Below, piece after piece: positions 1 to 9,300 of a DNA stretch of 64,000 nt. The stretch comes from Brucella pseudogrignonensis. GTDB lineage: Bacteria > Pseudomonadota > Alphaproteobacteria > Rhizobiales > Rhizobiaceae. Under the pieces are notes generated by a model, which made no database searches, was not told the DNA's origin, and saw only the letters and a list, made by a program, of their open reading frames with translations. Position 1 is the stretch's first letter. Each line of letters begins with the position of its first letter. The stretch covers positions 2,259,105 to 2,323,104 of the forward strand of contig NZ_JAVLAT010000001.1 in the NCBI RefSeq assembly GCF_032190615.1. The letters are read 5' to 3'. The position numbers and the translations under genes were made by a program.

Positions 1-2
1 AC

Positions 3-392
3 ATGGCTAAGGGTATAGAAATTCGCGAAGCCCATTTTCCGGGCCGCGCACCGATTGATGCCTATGGCAATGGCGGATTCCGCTTTGCTGATATGTCGCA
101 TATCGGGTCAATCCTTTGCCTGCCATCCGGTATTCATGGCTGGAAGCCGCAGACACCACCCATTATTTCGGTGAAAGATCTGGGCGCTATTCTGGAACAG
201 GCGAATGATATCGAAATCCTGCTGGTGGGTACGGGTATGGATTTGCGCCGAATCCCGGAAGATGTACGCGCTGTGCTACGCGAACATCGTATTTCGTCTG
301 ATCCGATGAGCACAGGCGCTGCTGTGCGTACTTATAATGTTTTGCTTGCGGAAGATCGTGCGGTTGCAGCTGCGCTGCTTGCGGTAGACTGA
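3..392 (+). CDS. Mth938-like domain protein (DUF498)
   Basis: The 129-residue product matches the small Mth938/DUF498 fold, which also includes the mitochondrial complex I assembly factor NDUFAF3. Visible family features are the central glycine-rich run ILLVGTGMD (about residues 72-80) and the later segment STGAAVRTYNVL, where a conserved TxxAxxTYN-type motif is expected. There is no signal peptide or membrane segment, so it should be cytoplasmic. The ATG is the third base of the window, so an upstream start cannot be excluded. The squalene/phytoene synthase-like gene follows only four bases after the stop, which suggests co-transcription. In related alphaproteobacteria this gene often follows the secDF export genes, but that part is outside the window. 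The molecular role in bacteria is unknown. Confidence 0.85.
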   Translation: MAKGIEIREAHFPGRAPIDAYGNGGFRFADMSHIGSILCLPSGIHGWKPQTPPIISVKDLGAILEQANDIEILLVGTGMDLRRIPEDVRAVLREHRISSDPMSTGAAVRTYNVLLAEDRAVAAALLAVD

Positions 393-396
393 ACTG

Positions 397-1230
397 ATGA
401 ACCAGAATCAAGAACATTGCCTGGCGCTTTTGCGTGAGGCTGACCGGGATCGTTATCTTTCAGTGCTTTATGCGCCGGAAGAAAAGCGGGGTGCGCTTGC
501 GGCACTTTATGCATTCAATGCGGAAATTGCGCGAATTCGCGATCTGGTTCATGAGCCATTGCCCGGTGAAGTGCGTCTGCAATGGTGGCGTGATCTGATC
601 AATGGCGAGGCGCGAGGAAGTGCTGAAGCACATCCTTTGGCAGCAGCACTGCTCGAGACGATAAGCAAATATGATCTGCCGCGCGTGGCTTTCGATAATT
701 ATTGCGAAGCGCGTATTTTCGATCTCTATGATGATACGATGCCAAGCCGGAATGATCTGGAAGGCTATTGCGGAGAAACCGCTTCTGCTTTGATTCAGCT
801 TGGCACACTTATTCTTGATCGTAATGCTGCGCAGGCGCACACAGAAACGATCGGCCACGCAGGTGTTGCGCAGGCGGTTACTGGCTTGTTGCGTCTTTTG
901 CCGATTCATCGTCGTCGCGGACAGCTTTATGTGCCTGCGGATATGTTGCAGGCGGTTGGCGTGTCGCGTGAAGCATTTCTGGCTAATGACGACAAATCTG
1001 CTCATGAGCGGGTTGTCAGTGTGATGATTGCGCTCGCACGCGAACATCTGGCGATTTTTGATAAGGCAAAGAAAGATTTGCCGAAAAGCCTCGGCCCGGC
1101 ATTTCTGCCTATGGCGCTTGTCCCGGCCTATCTCAATGCCATTGAGCGATTGGGCAGCAAGGCCGCCGATCAGGTTGCGGACCTTTCGGCTATACGAAAA
1201 CAATGGCTGATGTTTAGAGCTGGTTTTTAA
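397..1230 (+). CDS. Squalene/phytoene synthase family protein
   Basis: The 277-residue protein belongs to the trans-isoprenyl diphosphate synthase (head-to-head) family. The opening LLREADRDRYLSVLYAPEEK and the following ALYAFNAEIARIRDLV are typical, as is YCGETASALIQL near residues 125-137. The usual aspartate-rich DxxxD motifs are degenerate here: the first appears only as EIARIRD. It may therefore be a divergent or non-catalytic member, like the NDUFAF6-type relatives that assist complex I assembly. That reading fits its neighbour, an Mth938/NDUFAF3-like gene four bases upstream. A terpenoid role cannot be excluded. It ends just before a strong convergent terminator. Confidence 0.8.
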   Translation: MNQNQEHCLALLREADRDRYLSVLYAPEEKRGALAALYAFNAEIARIRDLVHEPLPGEVRLQWWRDLINGEARGSAEAHPLAAALLETISKYDLPRVAFDNYCEARIFDLYDDTMPSRNDLEGYCGETASALIQLGTLILDRNAAQAHTETIGHAGVAQAVTGLLRLLPIHRRRGQLYVPADMLQAVGVSREAFLANDDKSAHERVVSVMIALAREHLAIFDKAKKDLPKSLGPAFLPMALVPAYLNAIERLGSKAADQVADLSAIRKQWLMFRAGF

Positions 1231-1234
1231 ACGA

Positions 1235-1269
1235 ATAAGGCGGTTTTCTGAAAAGGAAAACCGCCTTAT
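1235..1269. terminator. Bidirectional intrinsic terminator
   Basis: A perfect 14-bp inverted repeat (1235-1248 pairs with 1256-1269) with a 7-base loop lies between two convergent genes. The arms carry A- and T-rich outer parts, so it can terminate both the synthase operon and trmFO. Confidence 0.85.
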
Positions 1270-1296
1270 CTCATCGATCTTTATTTTATTTCTGAA

Positions 1297-2703
1297 CTAT
1301 GCGTTGTTGCTCAGCCATTCCTTAAAATCGGTCAGTGCGCGTGCAGACAAAGCACGCTTTTTCGCAATCGTCTTTTCCTTGCCGCGAAGGCGCTTGCCTT
1401 CAGTTTTTGGCACTTCGATTGGCGGGAATAGGCCGAAATTCACATTCATCGGTTGGAACGAACGCTTGCCCGGCTCTGCATCATCAGCAACGATGTGACC
1501 GCCAGTGATGTGGCCGAGCAGCGCACCAAATGCAGTGGTGAGTGGTGGCGCGACTGGTGTTTTGCAAAGCTTTTCGGCAGCGGTGAAACGCCCAGCCAGA
1601 AGACCAATGGCAGATGATTCGACATAGCCTTCGCAACCGGTGATCTGGCCTGCAAAACGCACGCTTTCGCGTGATTTGAGACGCAGCACATTATCGAGCA
1701 GCACTGGCGAATTGAGATAGGTATTGCGGTGCAAGCCGCCAAGACGGGCAAATTCTGCGTTCTCAAGACCGGGGATCATCTTGAAGATACCGGTCTGTGA
1801 ACCGTATTTCAGCTTCGTTTGAAAACCGACCATGTTGTAAAGCGTGCCAAGCGCATTGTCCTGACGCAACTGCACGACAGCATAGGCCTTGACGGTCGGA
1901 TTGTGCTCATTGGTGAGGCCCATTGGCTTCATCGGGCCATGGCGCAAAGTTTCAGCGCCGCGCTCTGCCATGACTTCGATTGGCAGACAGCCATCAAAAT
2001 AGGGCGTACCTTCCCATTCCTTGAAATCTGTCGTGTCGCCTTCGATGAGGGCCGCAACGAAAGCCTCATACTGCTCCTTGTCCATAGGGCAGTTGATGTA
2101 ATCCTTGCCGGTGCCGCCTGGGCCAACCTTGTCGTAGCGCGACTGGAACCAGCAGACATCCATATTGATCGAATCAAAATGCACGATCGGCGCGATGGCG
2201 TCGAAGAATGCCAAAGCATTCGCACCGGTTTGTGCCTGAATAGATTCAGCTAATGAAGGCGCCGTCAGAGGGCCAGTCGCGACAATTGCCTGCCCCCATT
2301 CTTCTGGCGGCAAACCAGTGATTTCTTCGCGTTCAATGGTGATCAGCGGATGCGCCTCAAGCTTTGCGGTCACAGCCTGCGAAAAGCCATCGCGATCGAC
2401 CGCCAAAGCACCACCGGCCGGGACCTGATTGGCATCGGCGCAGGCCATGATCAGCGATCCCGCAAGGCGCATTTCTGCGTGAAGCACGCCAACAGCATTT
2501 GTTTCAGCATCGTCCGAGCGGAATGAATTGGAACAAACCAGTTCTGCAAGATTATCTGTCTTGTGCGCATCGGTGCCGCGAACGGGGCGCATTTCATGCA
2601 GAATAACTGGCACGCCAGCTTGCGCAAGCTGCCATGCGGCTTCTGATCCAGCGAGGCCGCCGCCGATGACATGTACGGGGGAGAGATTTGTATCTTTTGA
2701 CAT
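1297..2703 (-). CDS. trmFO: tRNA (uracil-54-C5)-methyltransferase, folate/FAD dependent
   Basis: TrmFO makes ribothymidine at position 54 of the tRNA T-loop, using methylenetetrahydrofolate as carbon donor and FADH2 as reductant. The N-terminal Rossmann motif [13 protein letters not shown] binds FAD. The blocks [30 protein letters not shown] and [14 protein letters not shown] are family hallmarks, the last carrying a conserved cysteine. The open frame reaches 2727, but ATG at 2703 gives the usual start MSKDTN followed directly by the FAD motif. An AAAGGAGG ribosome site at 2716-2723 serves it at a 12-base distance. Length is 468 residues, normal for the family. A hairpin array and a DUF1127 gene lie upstream on the same strand and may share its transcript. 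Confidence 0.97.
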   Translation of the reverse strand: MSKDTNLSPVHVIGGGLAGSEAAWQLAQAGVPVILHEMRPVRGTDAHKTDNLAELVCSNSFRSDDAETNAVGVLHAEMRLAGSLIMACADANQVPAGGALAVDRDGFSQAVTAKLEAHPLITIEREEITGLPPEEWGQAIVATGPLTAPSLAESIQAQTGANALAFFDAIAPIVHFDSINMDVCWFQSRYDKVGPGGTGKDYINCPMDKEQYEAFVAALIEGDTTDFKEWEGTPYFDGCLPIEVMAERGAETLRHGPMKPMGLTNEHNPTVKAYAVVQLRQDNALGTLYNMVGFQTKLKYGSQTGIFKMIPGLENAEFARLGGLHRNTYLNSPVLLDNVLRLKSRESVRFAGQITGCEGYVESSAIGLLAGRFTAAEKLCKTPVAPPLTTAFGALLGHITGGHIVADDAEPGKRSFQPMNVNFGLFPPIEVPKTEGKRLRGKEKTIAKKRALSARALTDFKEWLSNNA

Positions 2704-2783
2704 GGCAATCCCATACCTCCTTTGCATGCCGCCTTCAATGGGAGAAGAGCGTCGCGGTAGTGTAAACAGGTGCCAGAAAAACT

Positions 2784-2932
2784 AATGGCATCCATCGCGG
2801 GAGGAGGTGCGATGGATGCCATTATTGTCAGACCGGAATTGGGAGGAGGAGAGTCCGGTCCTATAGTATCGCAAAGCTTGGGAGGAGGAGTGCTTTGCGA
2901 CGAGCCGAGCCTGATGGGAGGAGGATTCAGGC
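2784..2932 (-). ncRNA. Four tandem hairpins with CCTCCTCCC loops (cuckoo-type sRNA array)
   Basis: Four consecutive inverted repeats each expose CCTCCTCCC in the loop when read on the minus strand. The arms are 2784-2798/2809-2823 (15 bp), 2831-2837/2854-2860 (7 bp), 2869-2877/2892-2900 (9 bp) and 2909-2914/2927-2932 (6 bp). The stems differ in sequence while the loops are conserved, which indicates selection on the loop. The loop is complementary to Shine-Dalgarno sequences. The layout, a DUF1127 gene followed by several such hairpins on the same strand, matches the alphaproteobacterial cuckoo RNAs, such as the CcsR RNAs of Rhodobacter. They are likely processed from the DUF1127 transcript and act as anti-SD regulators or sponges. 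No expression evidence is available here. Confidence 0.75.
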
Positions 2933-2968
2933 CCAGCAAATTTGAATTCGTTTTAAAGTCCGTTAGAC

Positions 2969-3115
2969 TTAACGACCCTTGGACTGACGCGCTACATATG
3001 GGATGTCTGCGCGGGAAATGCCAAGATCATTGAGTTCGCGAGTCGAAAGCTGGTTAAGCTCGTTGACTGTGTCGCGGTAACGGCGCCAATTGCTGTAAGA
3101 GCGGATAAGGTTCAT
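2969..3115 (-). CDS. DUF1127 small basic protein (YjiS-like)
   Basis: This 48-residue basic protein contains the DUF1127 signature LSTRELNDLGISRADI at residues 23-38, preceded by a WRRYRDTVNEL helix. The start codon follows a GAAGGA ribosome site. Short DUF1127 proteins in alphaproteobacteria are stress-induced RNA-binding proteins; in Rhodobacter one (CcaF1) acts with its downstream CcsR RNAs. Here the same arrangement occurs, with four hairpins starting 37 bases after the stop. A weak promoter-like pair (CTGCAA, 17 bases, TTATAT) lies upstream between about 3175 and 3203 on the minus strand. Its match is poor and stress-sigma control is only inferred. Confidence 0.85.
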   Translation of the reverse strand: MNLIRSYSNWRRYRDTVNELNQLSTRELNDLGISRADIPYVARQSKGR

Positions 3116-3385
3116 GGTGGTATTCCTTCATCGTTGAGGAACTGATTATCAATTCATCTTGTTTGTTGCTCATGATATAACGCATTGTTTTCGCTACTTG
3201 CAGACCCAAGTTTGCATAGCTGCTTTGCGGGCTCCGCACGGCGCTCTAAATCGATTAGACTGGTGAAGCACAAAATTGCCGTAATGGGTTAGAACGTATT
3301 TGTTTGCCGGCTGGTGAGTTTCCTATATGTTCTTAGCCACTTGGTAGGTTGATACCGTCAACGGATAGATTCTTCGGGAGTTGTT

Positions 3386-4510
3386 TTGTCGTTTTCAGTT
3401 TCAGTAGAGCGCCTCGTCGCGCGCTGGCAGCAAGAAGGCCTTATTGATGCAGATACTGCATCGCGACTGAACGCTGACCTTGAAAAACGTGGACCCCGGT
3501 TCAGCCTTGGTTCGGTTCTGGCAACACTCGGCGGGCTTTTGCTGGGTGCCGCCGTCATCATGTTGGTGGCGGCGAACTGGCAAGATATGCCGCGCATGGC
3601 GCGTATCGGCTTGATCTTCGCATTGATATGGGTTTGCTATGTCGGTGGTGCCTGGCGGCAGATGCGCGGTGATACTGTGTTGCCGCAGGCTCTCTATATA
3701 ATTGCCGCCGCATCATTCGGTGCCGGTATCGCGCTTGTCGGGCAGATGTATCATATGTCGGGCGATGTGCATTCTGCTGCCGTCGTCTGGGCGGTTGGCG
3801 TTTTTGCCTCGGCCTTCCTTCTTCGTTCTTCCGTGCTCACGGCTTTTGGCGCGGCAGTCGCTTGCTTTTATCTCTCAACCTACTTTTTCGACAATGATTA
3901 TGGCAGTTTGAGCTATCGCTGGATCGGGCCCTTGTTAGTTCTGGTGGGAGCTATTGCTGCACGCTTCACACAATCTCGACATGCGGCGCATATATTGTGC
4001 CTGTTTGTTTTGGGATGGGCTGCACTTCTTTATTCTGAGAACGAGAGTCGTTTCATTCTCGGTATGATGTTAATTGTTGGCATTGGCTTCATGCTTGCGG
4101 ATGCTTTCGCACATGACCCACTTCAGAAACTGACACGCTTCGCACATCCGCTTGCATCTTACGGGCTGCTGCTTGCATTGCTGGCGTTGGGTATTCTCCA
4201 GCTCGACACCATGCTTTCGACGATCTTCGACAAAGACGTGACGCAAGATGTTGTCTTTGGCATTATCATTCTGGCGCTTGCAGTCGGCGCGCTTGCACTG
4301 TGCGGGCGGGATAATGGCAGCTTACGTTCGATTGCTTATGCAGCTTTTTCATTTGAAGTGCTTTATCTGGCCTTTACAACCGTCGGCTCAATGATCGGTA
4401 CATCGGGCTTTTTCCTGATCGCCGGTGTTCTGGTTCTTCTTCTTGCAGCCTTTGTCCGCCGTATGGAAAACAGGTTCGGACGAAAGCGCCAAGGGGAGTT
4501 GAAGCTATGA
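3386..4510 (+). CDS. DUF2157 multi-pass membrane protein
   Basis: The product has 374 residues. A cytoplasmic N-terminal domain (about residues 1-45) carries the DUF2157 pattern LVARWQQEGLIDADTASRL, and roughly ten hydrophobic helices follow. The second helix region contains ANWQDMPRMARIGLIF, a typical DUF2157 feature. The start is a TTG at 3386 with GGGAG five bases upstream; no better ATG exists nearby. The stop overlaps the next ATG by four bases (ATGA), so it is translationally coupled to the GDYXXLXY gene. This pairing is common in bacteria, where both are envelope proteins of unknown function. No substrate can be assigned. Confidence 0.88.
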   Translation: MSFSVSVERLVARWQQEGLIDADTASRLNADLEKRGPRFSLGSVLATLGGLLLGAAVIMLVAANWQDMPRMARIGLIFALIWVCYVGGAWRQMRGDTVLPQALYIIAAASFGAGIALVGQMYHMSGDVHSAAVVWAVGVFASAFLLRSSVLTAFGAAVACFYLSTYFFDNDYGSLSYRWIGPLLVLVGAIAARFTQSRHAAHILCLFVLGWAALLYSENESRFILGMMLIVGIGFMLADAFAHDPLQKLTRFAHPLASYGLLLALLALGILQLDTMLSTIFDKDVTQDVVFGIIILALAVGALALCGRDNGSLRSIAYAAFSFEVLYLAFTTVGSMIGTSGFFLIAGVLVLLLAAFVRRMENRFGRKRQGELKL

Positions 4511-5079
4511 GCTTATTAAAGAGTAAGTGGCTTTATGCTGGTGCGGTTGTCGCTGCCGCGCTTCAGACAGGCATTCTTTACGCAAGCATTGAGGAACGCG
4601 CCTCTGTACTGCGCTCTGGTCATGAGGTCGTACTGCAGACGCGCCCTGTTGATCCTCGAGACCTGATGCGTGGTGATTATGTGATCCTTGGCTATGACAT
4701 CACGTCGATTGACCGCAAGTTGATCAATGGGTCGCCTGTCGATGGTTCTCGCACTGTTTATGTATCTTTGAAGCCTGGTGATGGCGGCATTTGGCACGTG
4801 GCGCGCGCATCTTTCACACCTTTTACGGACCTCGCCTTGGATGAGGTGCAGATTCGTGGAGAATCGACCTATGCGATTTCAGACTATCCAGATGCCACGC
4901 TCACTTTGCGCTACGGCATTGAGCGTTATTATGTTCCTGAGGGCGAGGGGCGTGTGATTGAGGATAGCCAACGCGATCTGGAAATCACTGCGGTCGTTGC
5001 GGTGAATGATGCAGGGACCGCTGTAATCAAAGCTTTGCGTGATAAAGGAACCCAACTTTACGAAGAGCCGCTCTATTAA
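4507..5079 (+). CDS. GDYXXLXY domain protein
   Basis: The 190-residue protein has one N-terminal hydrophobic segment (about residues 10-26), a signal anchor or signal peptide. It carries the defining motif RGDYVILGYDI near residues 56-66. The rest is predicted to lie in the periplasm. It overlaps the DUF2157 gene by four bases, forming a two-gene operon. The family is named for the motif and has no established biochemical function; in other bacteria it is usually found beside, or fused with, DUF2157-type membrane proteins. No terminator is obvious after it. Confidence 0.85.
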   Translation: MSLLKSKWLYAGAVVAAALQTGILYASIEERASVLRSGHEVVLQTRPVDPRDLMRGDYVILGYDITSIDRKLINGSPVDGSRTVYVSLKPGDGGIWHVARASFTPFTDLALDEVQIRGESTYAISDYPDATLTLRYGIERYYVPEGEGRVIEDSQRDLEITAVVAVNDAGTAVIKALRDKGTQLYEEPLY

Positions 5080-5200
5080 TCGGGCTTTGAATAAAAAGAG
5101 CTTGGCTAAGGCGATAAGATCGCTATATAGGGGCGGAAAGCACGAAGGCGCTTCGGCTTGAAAGAGCTGAAAATCAATCTTGCAAAACGGCTTTTTTCCT

Positions 5201-5228
5201 TTGAACCGGGAAAATTGAGTGTTATAGA
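5201..5228 (+). promoter_or_regulatory. Candidate sigma-70 promoter for tRNA-Leu
   Basis: TTGAAC at 5201-5206 and TATAGA at 5223-5228 are separated by 16 bases and lie about 75 bases upstream of the tRNA. Both hexamers match the alphaproteobacterial housekeeping consensus reasonably well. No transcription start was measured. Confidence 0.45.
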
Positions 5229-5303
5229 GACGCGCGCTTTCGAGAGGCGGTTCAATACCTGAGACGATAATGTGTGTTCGGTGGAGTGCACGTCGGTTCA
5301 GAA

Positions 5304-5386
5304 GCGGATATGGCGAAATTGGTAGACGCACCAGATTTAGGTTCTGGCGGGAGACCGTGGGGGTTCGAGTCCCTCTATCCGCACCA
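5304..5386 (+). tRNA. tRNA-Leu(TAG)
   Basis: A complete cloverleaf can be drawn. The 7-bp acceptor stem pairs 5304-5310 with 5376-5382, and an encoded CCA occupies 5384-5386. The anticodon loop is at 5336-5342 with anticodon TAG at 5338-5340. The T-loop TTCGAGT and an extended variable arm are typical of class II leucine tRNAs. It decodes CTA and, by wobble, other CTN codons. It lies just upstream of trigger factor. Confidence 0.97.
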
Positions 5387-5472
5387 ACTGCCTCAAGGCA
5401 AAGAATTTCTCTCCCGCGACAAGGCAAAAGCGCCGGCAACGGCGGGACAATGATAGAAGTGAAGGTTTGAAC

Positions 5473-6900
5473 ATGCAGGTTACCGAAACGCTTAATGAAG
5501 GGCTGAAGCGCGAGATTAAAGTCGTGGTTCCTGCCGGAGATCTCGAAGCGAAGCTCTCTGAACGCCTAGAGACCGCGCGCGGTCGTGCTAAGATCAACGG
5601 TTTCCGTCCAGGTAAGGTGCCAACTGCGCACCTGCGCAAGACCTACGGTAAGTCCTTCATGGCAGAGATCGTGAACGAAATCCTCAATGATTCGTCGCGC
5701 TCGATTCTTGCTGACCGCAACGAAAAGTCGGCAACCCAGCCAGTCGTTTCGATGTCGGAAGACGAAAAAGAAGCTGAAAAGGTTCTCGACGGCAAGGCCG
5801 ATTTCGTTTTCTCGCTGACTTACGAAGTTCTGCCAAAGATCGAAGTCAAGGATTTCAGCAAGATCGCTGTAACCCGTGAAGTTGTCGACATTTCGGAAGA
5901 AGAAGTTGACGAACAGGTTAAGCGCATTGCTTCCTCGACCCGCACTTATGAAGCGAAGAAGGGCAAAGCTGAAAACGAAGATCGCGTAACGATCGACTAT
6001 CTCGGCAAGCTCGACGGCGAAGCCTTTGAAGGCGGCGCAGACACCGACGCTCAGCTCGTTCTTGGTTCGAACCAGTTCATTCCTGGATTTGAAGAACAGC
6101 TCGTTGGCGTTAAGGCGGGCGATGAGAAGGTTATCAACGTAACTTTCCCTGCTGAATACGGCGCAGCACATCTTGCTGGCAAAGAAGCGACCTTCGATAT
6201 CACTGTTAAGGGCGTTGAAAAGGCTGGAGAACTCGTTCTCGACGACGAAACTGCAAAGAAGCTCGGCATTGAGTCGCTTGAGCGTCTGCGTCAGGTTGTT
6301 CGTGAGCAGATCGAAAGCCAGTACGGCCAGATTACCCGTCAAAAGGTAAAGCGTCAGATTCTTGACGCGCTCGATGGCGATTACGCTTTTGAAACCCCTG
6401 AAAAGCTGGTTGAAGCCGAATTCAACAACATCTGGCAGCAGATCAACTTCGACCTGCAGCAGGCTGGTCGTACGTTTGAAGACGAAGAAACTACGGAAGA
6501 AGCTGCTCGCGAAGAATATCGCAAGCTTGCTGAACGCCGCGTTCGTCTCGGTCTGGTTCTCTCCGAAATCGGCGAAAAGGCTGGCGTAGAAGTAACTGAA
6601 GAAGAACTGCAGCGCGCAGTTTACGATCAGGTACGTCGCTACCCAGGTCAGGAAAAAGAAATCTACGAATTCCTGCGCAAGACGCCGGATGCAGTTGCTA
6701 ACCTTCGTGCACCGATCTTTGAAGAAAAGGTCGTTGATCATCTGCTCGCAAACATCAACGTGACCGATAAGAAGGTTTCGAAGGAAGTGCTGACTGCAGA
6801 AGACGAAGAAGGTTCGGAAGCAAAGCCTGCTAAGAAGGCAGCAGCCAAGAAGAAGGCCGCTCCTAAGAAGAAGGCAGAAGAAAAGTCCGACGAGGCTTAA
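5473..6900 (+). CDS. tig: Trigger factor (ribosome-associated chaperone)
   Basis: Trigger factor binds ribosomal protein uL23 at the exit tunnel and shields nascent chains; it also has peptidyl-prolyl isomerase activity. The N-terminal ribosome-binding signature is visible as GFRPGKVP (about residues 44-51). The FKBP-type domain follows at about 155-245 ([31 protein letters not shown]), then the helical C-terminal chaperone domain. The tail is a lysine-alanine-rich extension with several AAKKKA-type repeats, typical of rhizobial homologues. The frame opens with TTG at 5467, but ATG at 5473 has a GAAGG site seven bases upstream and is preferred, giving 475 residues. A strong terminator follows. 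Confidence 0.97.
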   Translation: MQVTETLNEGLKREIKVVVPAGDLEAKLSERLETARGRAKINGFRPGKVPTAHLRKTYGKSFMAEIVNEILNDSSRSILADRNEKSATQPVVSMSEDEKEAEKVLDGKADFVFSLTYEVLPKIEVKDFSKIAVTREVVDISEEEVDEQVKRIASSTRTYEAKKGKAENEDRVTIDYLGKLDGEAFEGGADTDAQLVLGSNQFIPGFEEQLVGVKAGDEKVINVTFPAEYGAAHLAGKEATFDITVKGVEKAGELVLDDETAKKLGIESLERLRQVVREQIESQYGQITRQKVKRQILDALDGDYAFETPEKLVEAEFNNIWQQINFDLQQAGRTFEDEETTEEAAREEYRKLAERRVRLGLVLSEIGEKAGVEVTEEELQRAVYDQVRRYPGQEKEIYEFLRKTPDAVANLRAPIFEEKVVDHLLANINVTDKKVSKEVLTAEDEEGSEAKPAKKAAAKKKAAPKKKAEEKSDEA

Positions 6901-6927
6901 TTCTCTCTCTGACGTGAATATGGAATT

Positions 6928-6950
6928 GGCCGCGCATTGCGCGGCCTTTT
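6928..6950 (+). terminator. Intrinsic terminator of tig
   Basis: An 8-bp GC-only stem (6928-6935 with 6939-6946) and a three-base loop are followed by TTTT. It lies 27 bases after the tig stop. Confidence 0.85.
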
Positions 6951-6965
6951 CTGTTTGACCACGGC

Positions 6966-7070
6966 TAGAGCATTTCCATTTTTGATTGAATCAGAAAAAG
7001 TGCTCTATCTTTTTGTTTTTATGCACATCTAGTTCCGAAAACCGGTTCCCACTTTTCGGGATGTGCTCTA
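6966..7070. repeat. Rhizobial palindromic intergenic repeat (RIME/Bru-RS-like), copy 1
   Basis: The roughly 105-bp element is bounded by TAGAGCA at the left and TGCTCTA at the right. It holds two nested palindromes, including AAAACCGGTT near the centre. A second, related copy lies at 12387-12494 in opposite orientation. Elements of this look are dispersed in intergenic regions of Brucellaceae and Rhizobiaceae. It sits between tig and gatB and contains no gene. The family name is from memory, not from a search. Confidence 0.7.
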
Positions 7071-7162
7071 ATTGACTGGCCGAAAAGCTTGCATCCTATA
7101 GGGGTTTGCTCTAGCCAGTAATCAATCAGTTTTTAGCTCAATCCGAATATTTGCGAGCCAGC

Positions 7163-8665
7163 ATGACCCTTATTGATACGCGCACACCAGAACCGAAACG
7201 CTTCATCTCTGGCGCCACCGGCGACTGGGAAGTCGTCATTGGCATGGAAGTCCACGCACAGGTCACCTCCGAATCGAAGCTCTTCTCCGGTTCGTCCACA
7301 GCGTTCGGCGCGGAGCCGAATGCCAATGTGTCTTTGGTCGATGCTGCGATGCCGGGCATGTTGCCGGTGATCAATATTGAATGCGTCAAGCAGGCTGTGC
7401 GTACCGGCATTGGTCTCAACGCACAGGTCAATTTGAAGTCGGTTTTCGACCGTAAGAACTACTTCTATCCAGATCTGCCGCAGGGCTATCAGATTTCGCA
7501 GTTCAAGCAGCCAATCATTGGCGAAGGCAAGATCATGATCTCGGTTGGTCCCGACAATAAGGGCCAGTTCGAAGACGTTGAGATTGGTATTGAGCGTTTG
7601 CATCTGGAACAGGATGCGGGTAAGTCGATCCATGATCAGCATCCGACCATGTCCTATGTAGATCTGAATCGCTCTGGCGTGGCGCTGATGGAAATCGTTT
7701 CCAAGCCTGATCTGCGCTCATCGGATGAAGCGCGTGCTTATCTGACCAAGCTGCGCACGATTGTCCGCTATCTTGGCACTTGCGACGGCAACATGGATGA
7801 AGGCTCTATGCGTGCCGACGTGAACGTTTCCGTTCGTCGTCCGGGCGGTGAGTTCGGAACACGCTGCGAAATCAAGAATGTCAACTCGATCCGCTTTGTT
7901 GGTCAGGCAATTGAATATGAAGCACGTCGCCAGATTGCTATTCTGGAAGACGGCGGTTCTATCGATCAGGAAACACGTCTGTTTGATCCGGTGAAGGGTG
8001 AAACTCGTTCGATGCGCTCCAAGGAAGAAGCGCATGACTATCGCTATTTTCCGGATCCAGACTTGCTGCCGCTTGAATTTGATCAGGCATTTGTTGATGC
8101 ACTCGCTGCTGATCTGCCGGAATTACCAGACGTCAAGAAAGATCGCTTTGTCGAAAAGCTCGGCATCTCGGTTTACGACGCGTCGATTCTCGTCAGTGAA
8201 AAAGCCATTGCCGATTATTACGAAGTCGTTTGTGATGGTCGTGATGGCAAACTGGCGGCAAACTGGGTCATCAACGATCTTCTTGGTGCGCTGAACAAGG
8301 CGGGCAAGGACATTGAAGAATCGCCTGTTACGCCTGCACAGCTCGGTGCGATCATTGATCTGATTAAGGACGGTACAATTTCCGGCAAGATCGCCAAGGA
8401 ATTGTTTGAAATCGTCTGGAACGAAGGTGGTGAACCGAAGCAGATTGTCGAAGATCGCGGCATGAAGCAGGTGACTGATACCGGCGCGATTGAGAAGGCT
8501 GTTGACGACATCATTGCAGCCAACCCGGAAAAGGCTCAGCAGGCCAAGGAAAAGCCAAGCATGGCTGGCTGGTTTGTTGGACAGGTGATGAAGGCTACGG
8601 GCGGCAAGGCTAACCCGCAGGCCGTTAACGATCTGGTTAAGTCCAAGCTCGGGATTGAAGAATAA
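7163..8665 (+). CDS. gatB: Aspartyl/glutamyl-tRNA amidotransferase subunit B
   Basis: GatB is the kinase and tRNA-binding subunit of the GatCAB complex, which converts Glu-tRNA(Gln) or Asp-tRNA(Asn) to the correctly charged form in the cytoplasm. Family blocks include [10 protein letters not shown] near residue 25, [16 protein letters not shown] and HLEQDAGKS. The C-terminal YqeY-like tail domain ends [19 protein letters not shown]. The frame opens with TTG at 7151; ATG at 7163 gives a 500-residue protein of the family's usual length. The ribosome site is weak. The stop overlaps the start of the next gene (TAATG), so the acetyltransferase is probably co-translated. Confidence 0.97.
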   Translation: MTLIDTRTPEPKRFISGATGDWEVVIGMEVHAQVTSESKLFSGSSTAFGAEPNANVSLVDAAMPGMLPVINIECVKQAVRTGIGLNAQVNLKSVFDRKNYFYPDLPQGYQISQFKQPIIGEGKIMISVGPDNKGQFEDVEIGIERLHLEQDAGKSIHDQHPTMSYVDLNRSGVALMEIVSKPDLRSSDEARAYLTKLRTIVRYLGTCDGNMDEGSMRADVNVSVRRPGGEFGTRCEIKNVNSIRFVGQAIEYEARRQIAILEDGGSIDQETRLFDPVKGETRSMRSKEEAHDYRYFPDPDLLPLEFDQAFVDALAADLPELPDVKKDRFVEKLGISVYDASILVSEKAIADYYEVVCDGRDGKLAANWVINDLLGALNKAGKDIEESPVTPAQLGAIIDLIKDGTISGKIAKELFEIVWNEGGEPKQIVEDRGMKQVTDTGAIEKAVDDIIAANPEKAQQAKEKPSMAGWFVGQVMKATGGKANPQAVNDLVKSKLGIEE

Positions 8666-9168
8666 TGTGGGTTCGCAGCGCCAGTGAAGCGGATCTGAAG
8701 GCTGTGCACGAATTGCTGGTTTCAACTTGGCATGCGACTTTCGATGATATTCTTGGTCAGGAGACGGTGAATGCCGTCACTGGCCAATGGCATTCTGTTG
8801 CAGCACTCAAGGCCAATCTCAAGAAGCCATATTCGGAATTCATCGTTGCAGACAACGGTGAGGGCGGTATCGACGGGATGGCTTTTGCAAGTCAGACCGG
8901 AGAAGGAAAAGCCTCGCTTCATCAGCTTTACGTTCGGCCTGAGACGCAGGTTCAGGGCATCGGTACGATGCTTCTGGCGGAAATTGAAATGGCTTTTCCC
9001 GGCGTTAATACGATGCATCTTGAAGTCATCGAGCGCAACGTAAAGTCTGTTCGTTTTTACGAGCGTAAAGGCTATGCGCAGGTCGGCCGCAGCGAAGATT
9101 GGGGCGATCCCAATTGCAAAGAGCCAGTGCTGATTATGGAAAAGTCTCTTGAAGGCTGGAGCATGTAG
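8665..9168 (+). CDS. GNAT family N-acetyltransferase
   Basis: The 167-residue single-domain protein has the GNAT acetyl-CoA-binding motif A in LHQLYVRPETQVQGIGTMLL (about residues 91-110) and motif B in VIERNVKSVRFYERKGY (about 121-137). These place it in the broad Gcn5-related superfamily of cytoplasmic acetyltransferases. The substrate cannot be told from sequence; small-molecule or protein N-acetylation are both possible. Its start codon overlaps the gatB stop by one base. Confidence 0.88.
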   Translation: MWVRSASEADLKAVHELLVSTWHATFDDILGQETVNAVTGQWHSVAALKANLKKPYSEFIVADNGEGGIDGMAFASQTGEGKASLHQLYVRPETQVQGIGTMLLAEIEMAFPGVNTMHLEVIERNVKSVRFYERKGYAQVGRSEDWGDPNCKEPVLIMEKSLEGWSM

Positions 9169-9300
9169 CAACTCTTTGCTGCTGCATCATACTCTTGTGA
9201 CAGCGGCAACTTGCCCCTTGCCTTGTGCCTTTGATAGGGCCATAAGCGTTCAAAACCCGGCAGTTATTCTGCCTGTGGCAATAACGGATCTGGATAGGTC

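Noticed and set aside
2770-3033. Plus-strand frame of 87 residues rich in glycine
   Set aside because: It runs through the four hairpins and the DUF1127 gene; the glycine runs come from the repeated GGGAGGAGG loops.
5566-6741. 391-residue minus-strand frame across tig
   Set aside because: It is a shadow of the trigger factor gene, produced by its codon bias, with a phenylalanine-rich low-complexity sequence.
6968-7070. Transcription terminator or IS fragment between tig and gatB
   Set aside because: The element is longer than a terminator, recurs near 12.4 kb, and has no transposase remnant; it is better read as a dispersed palindromic repeat.
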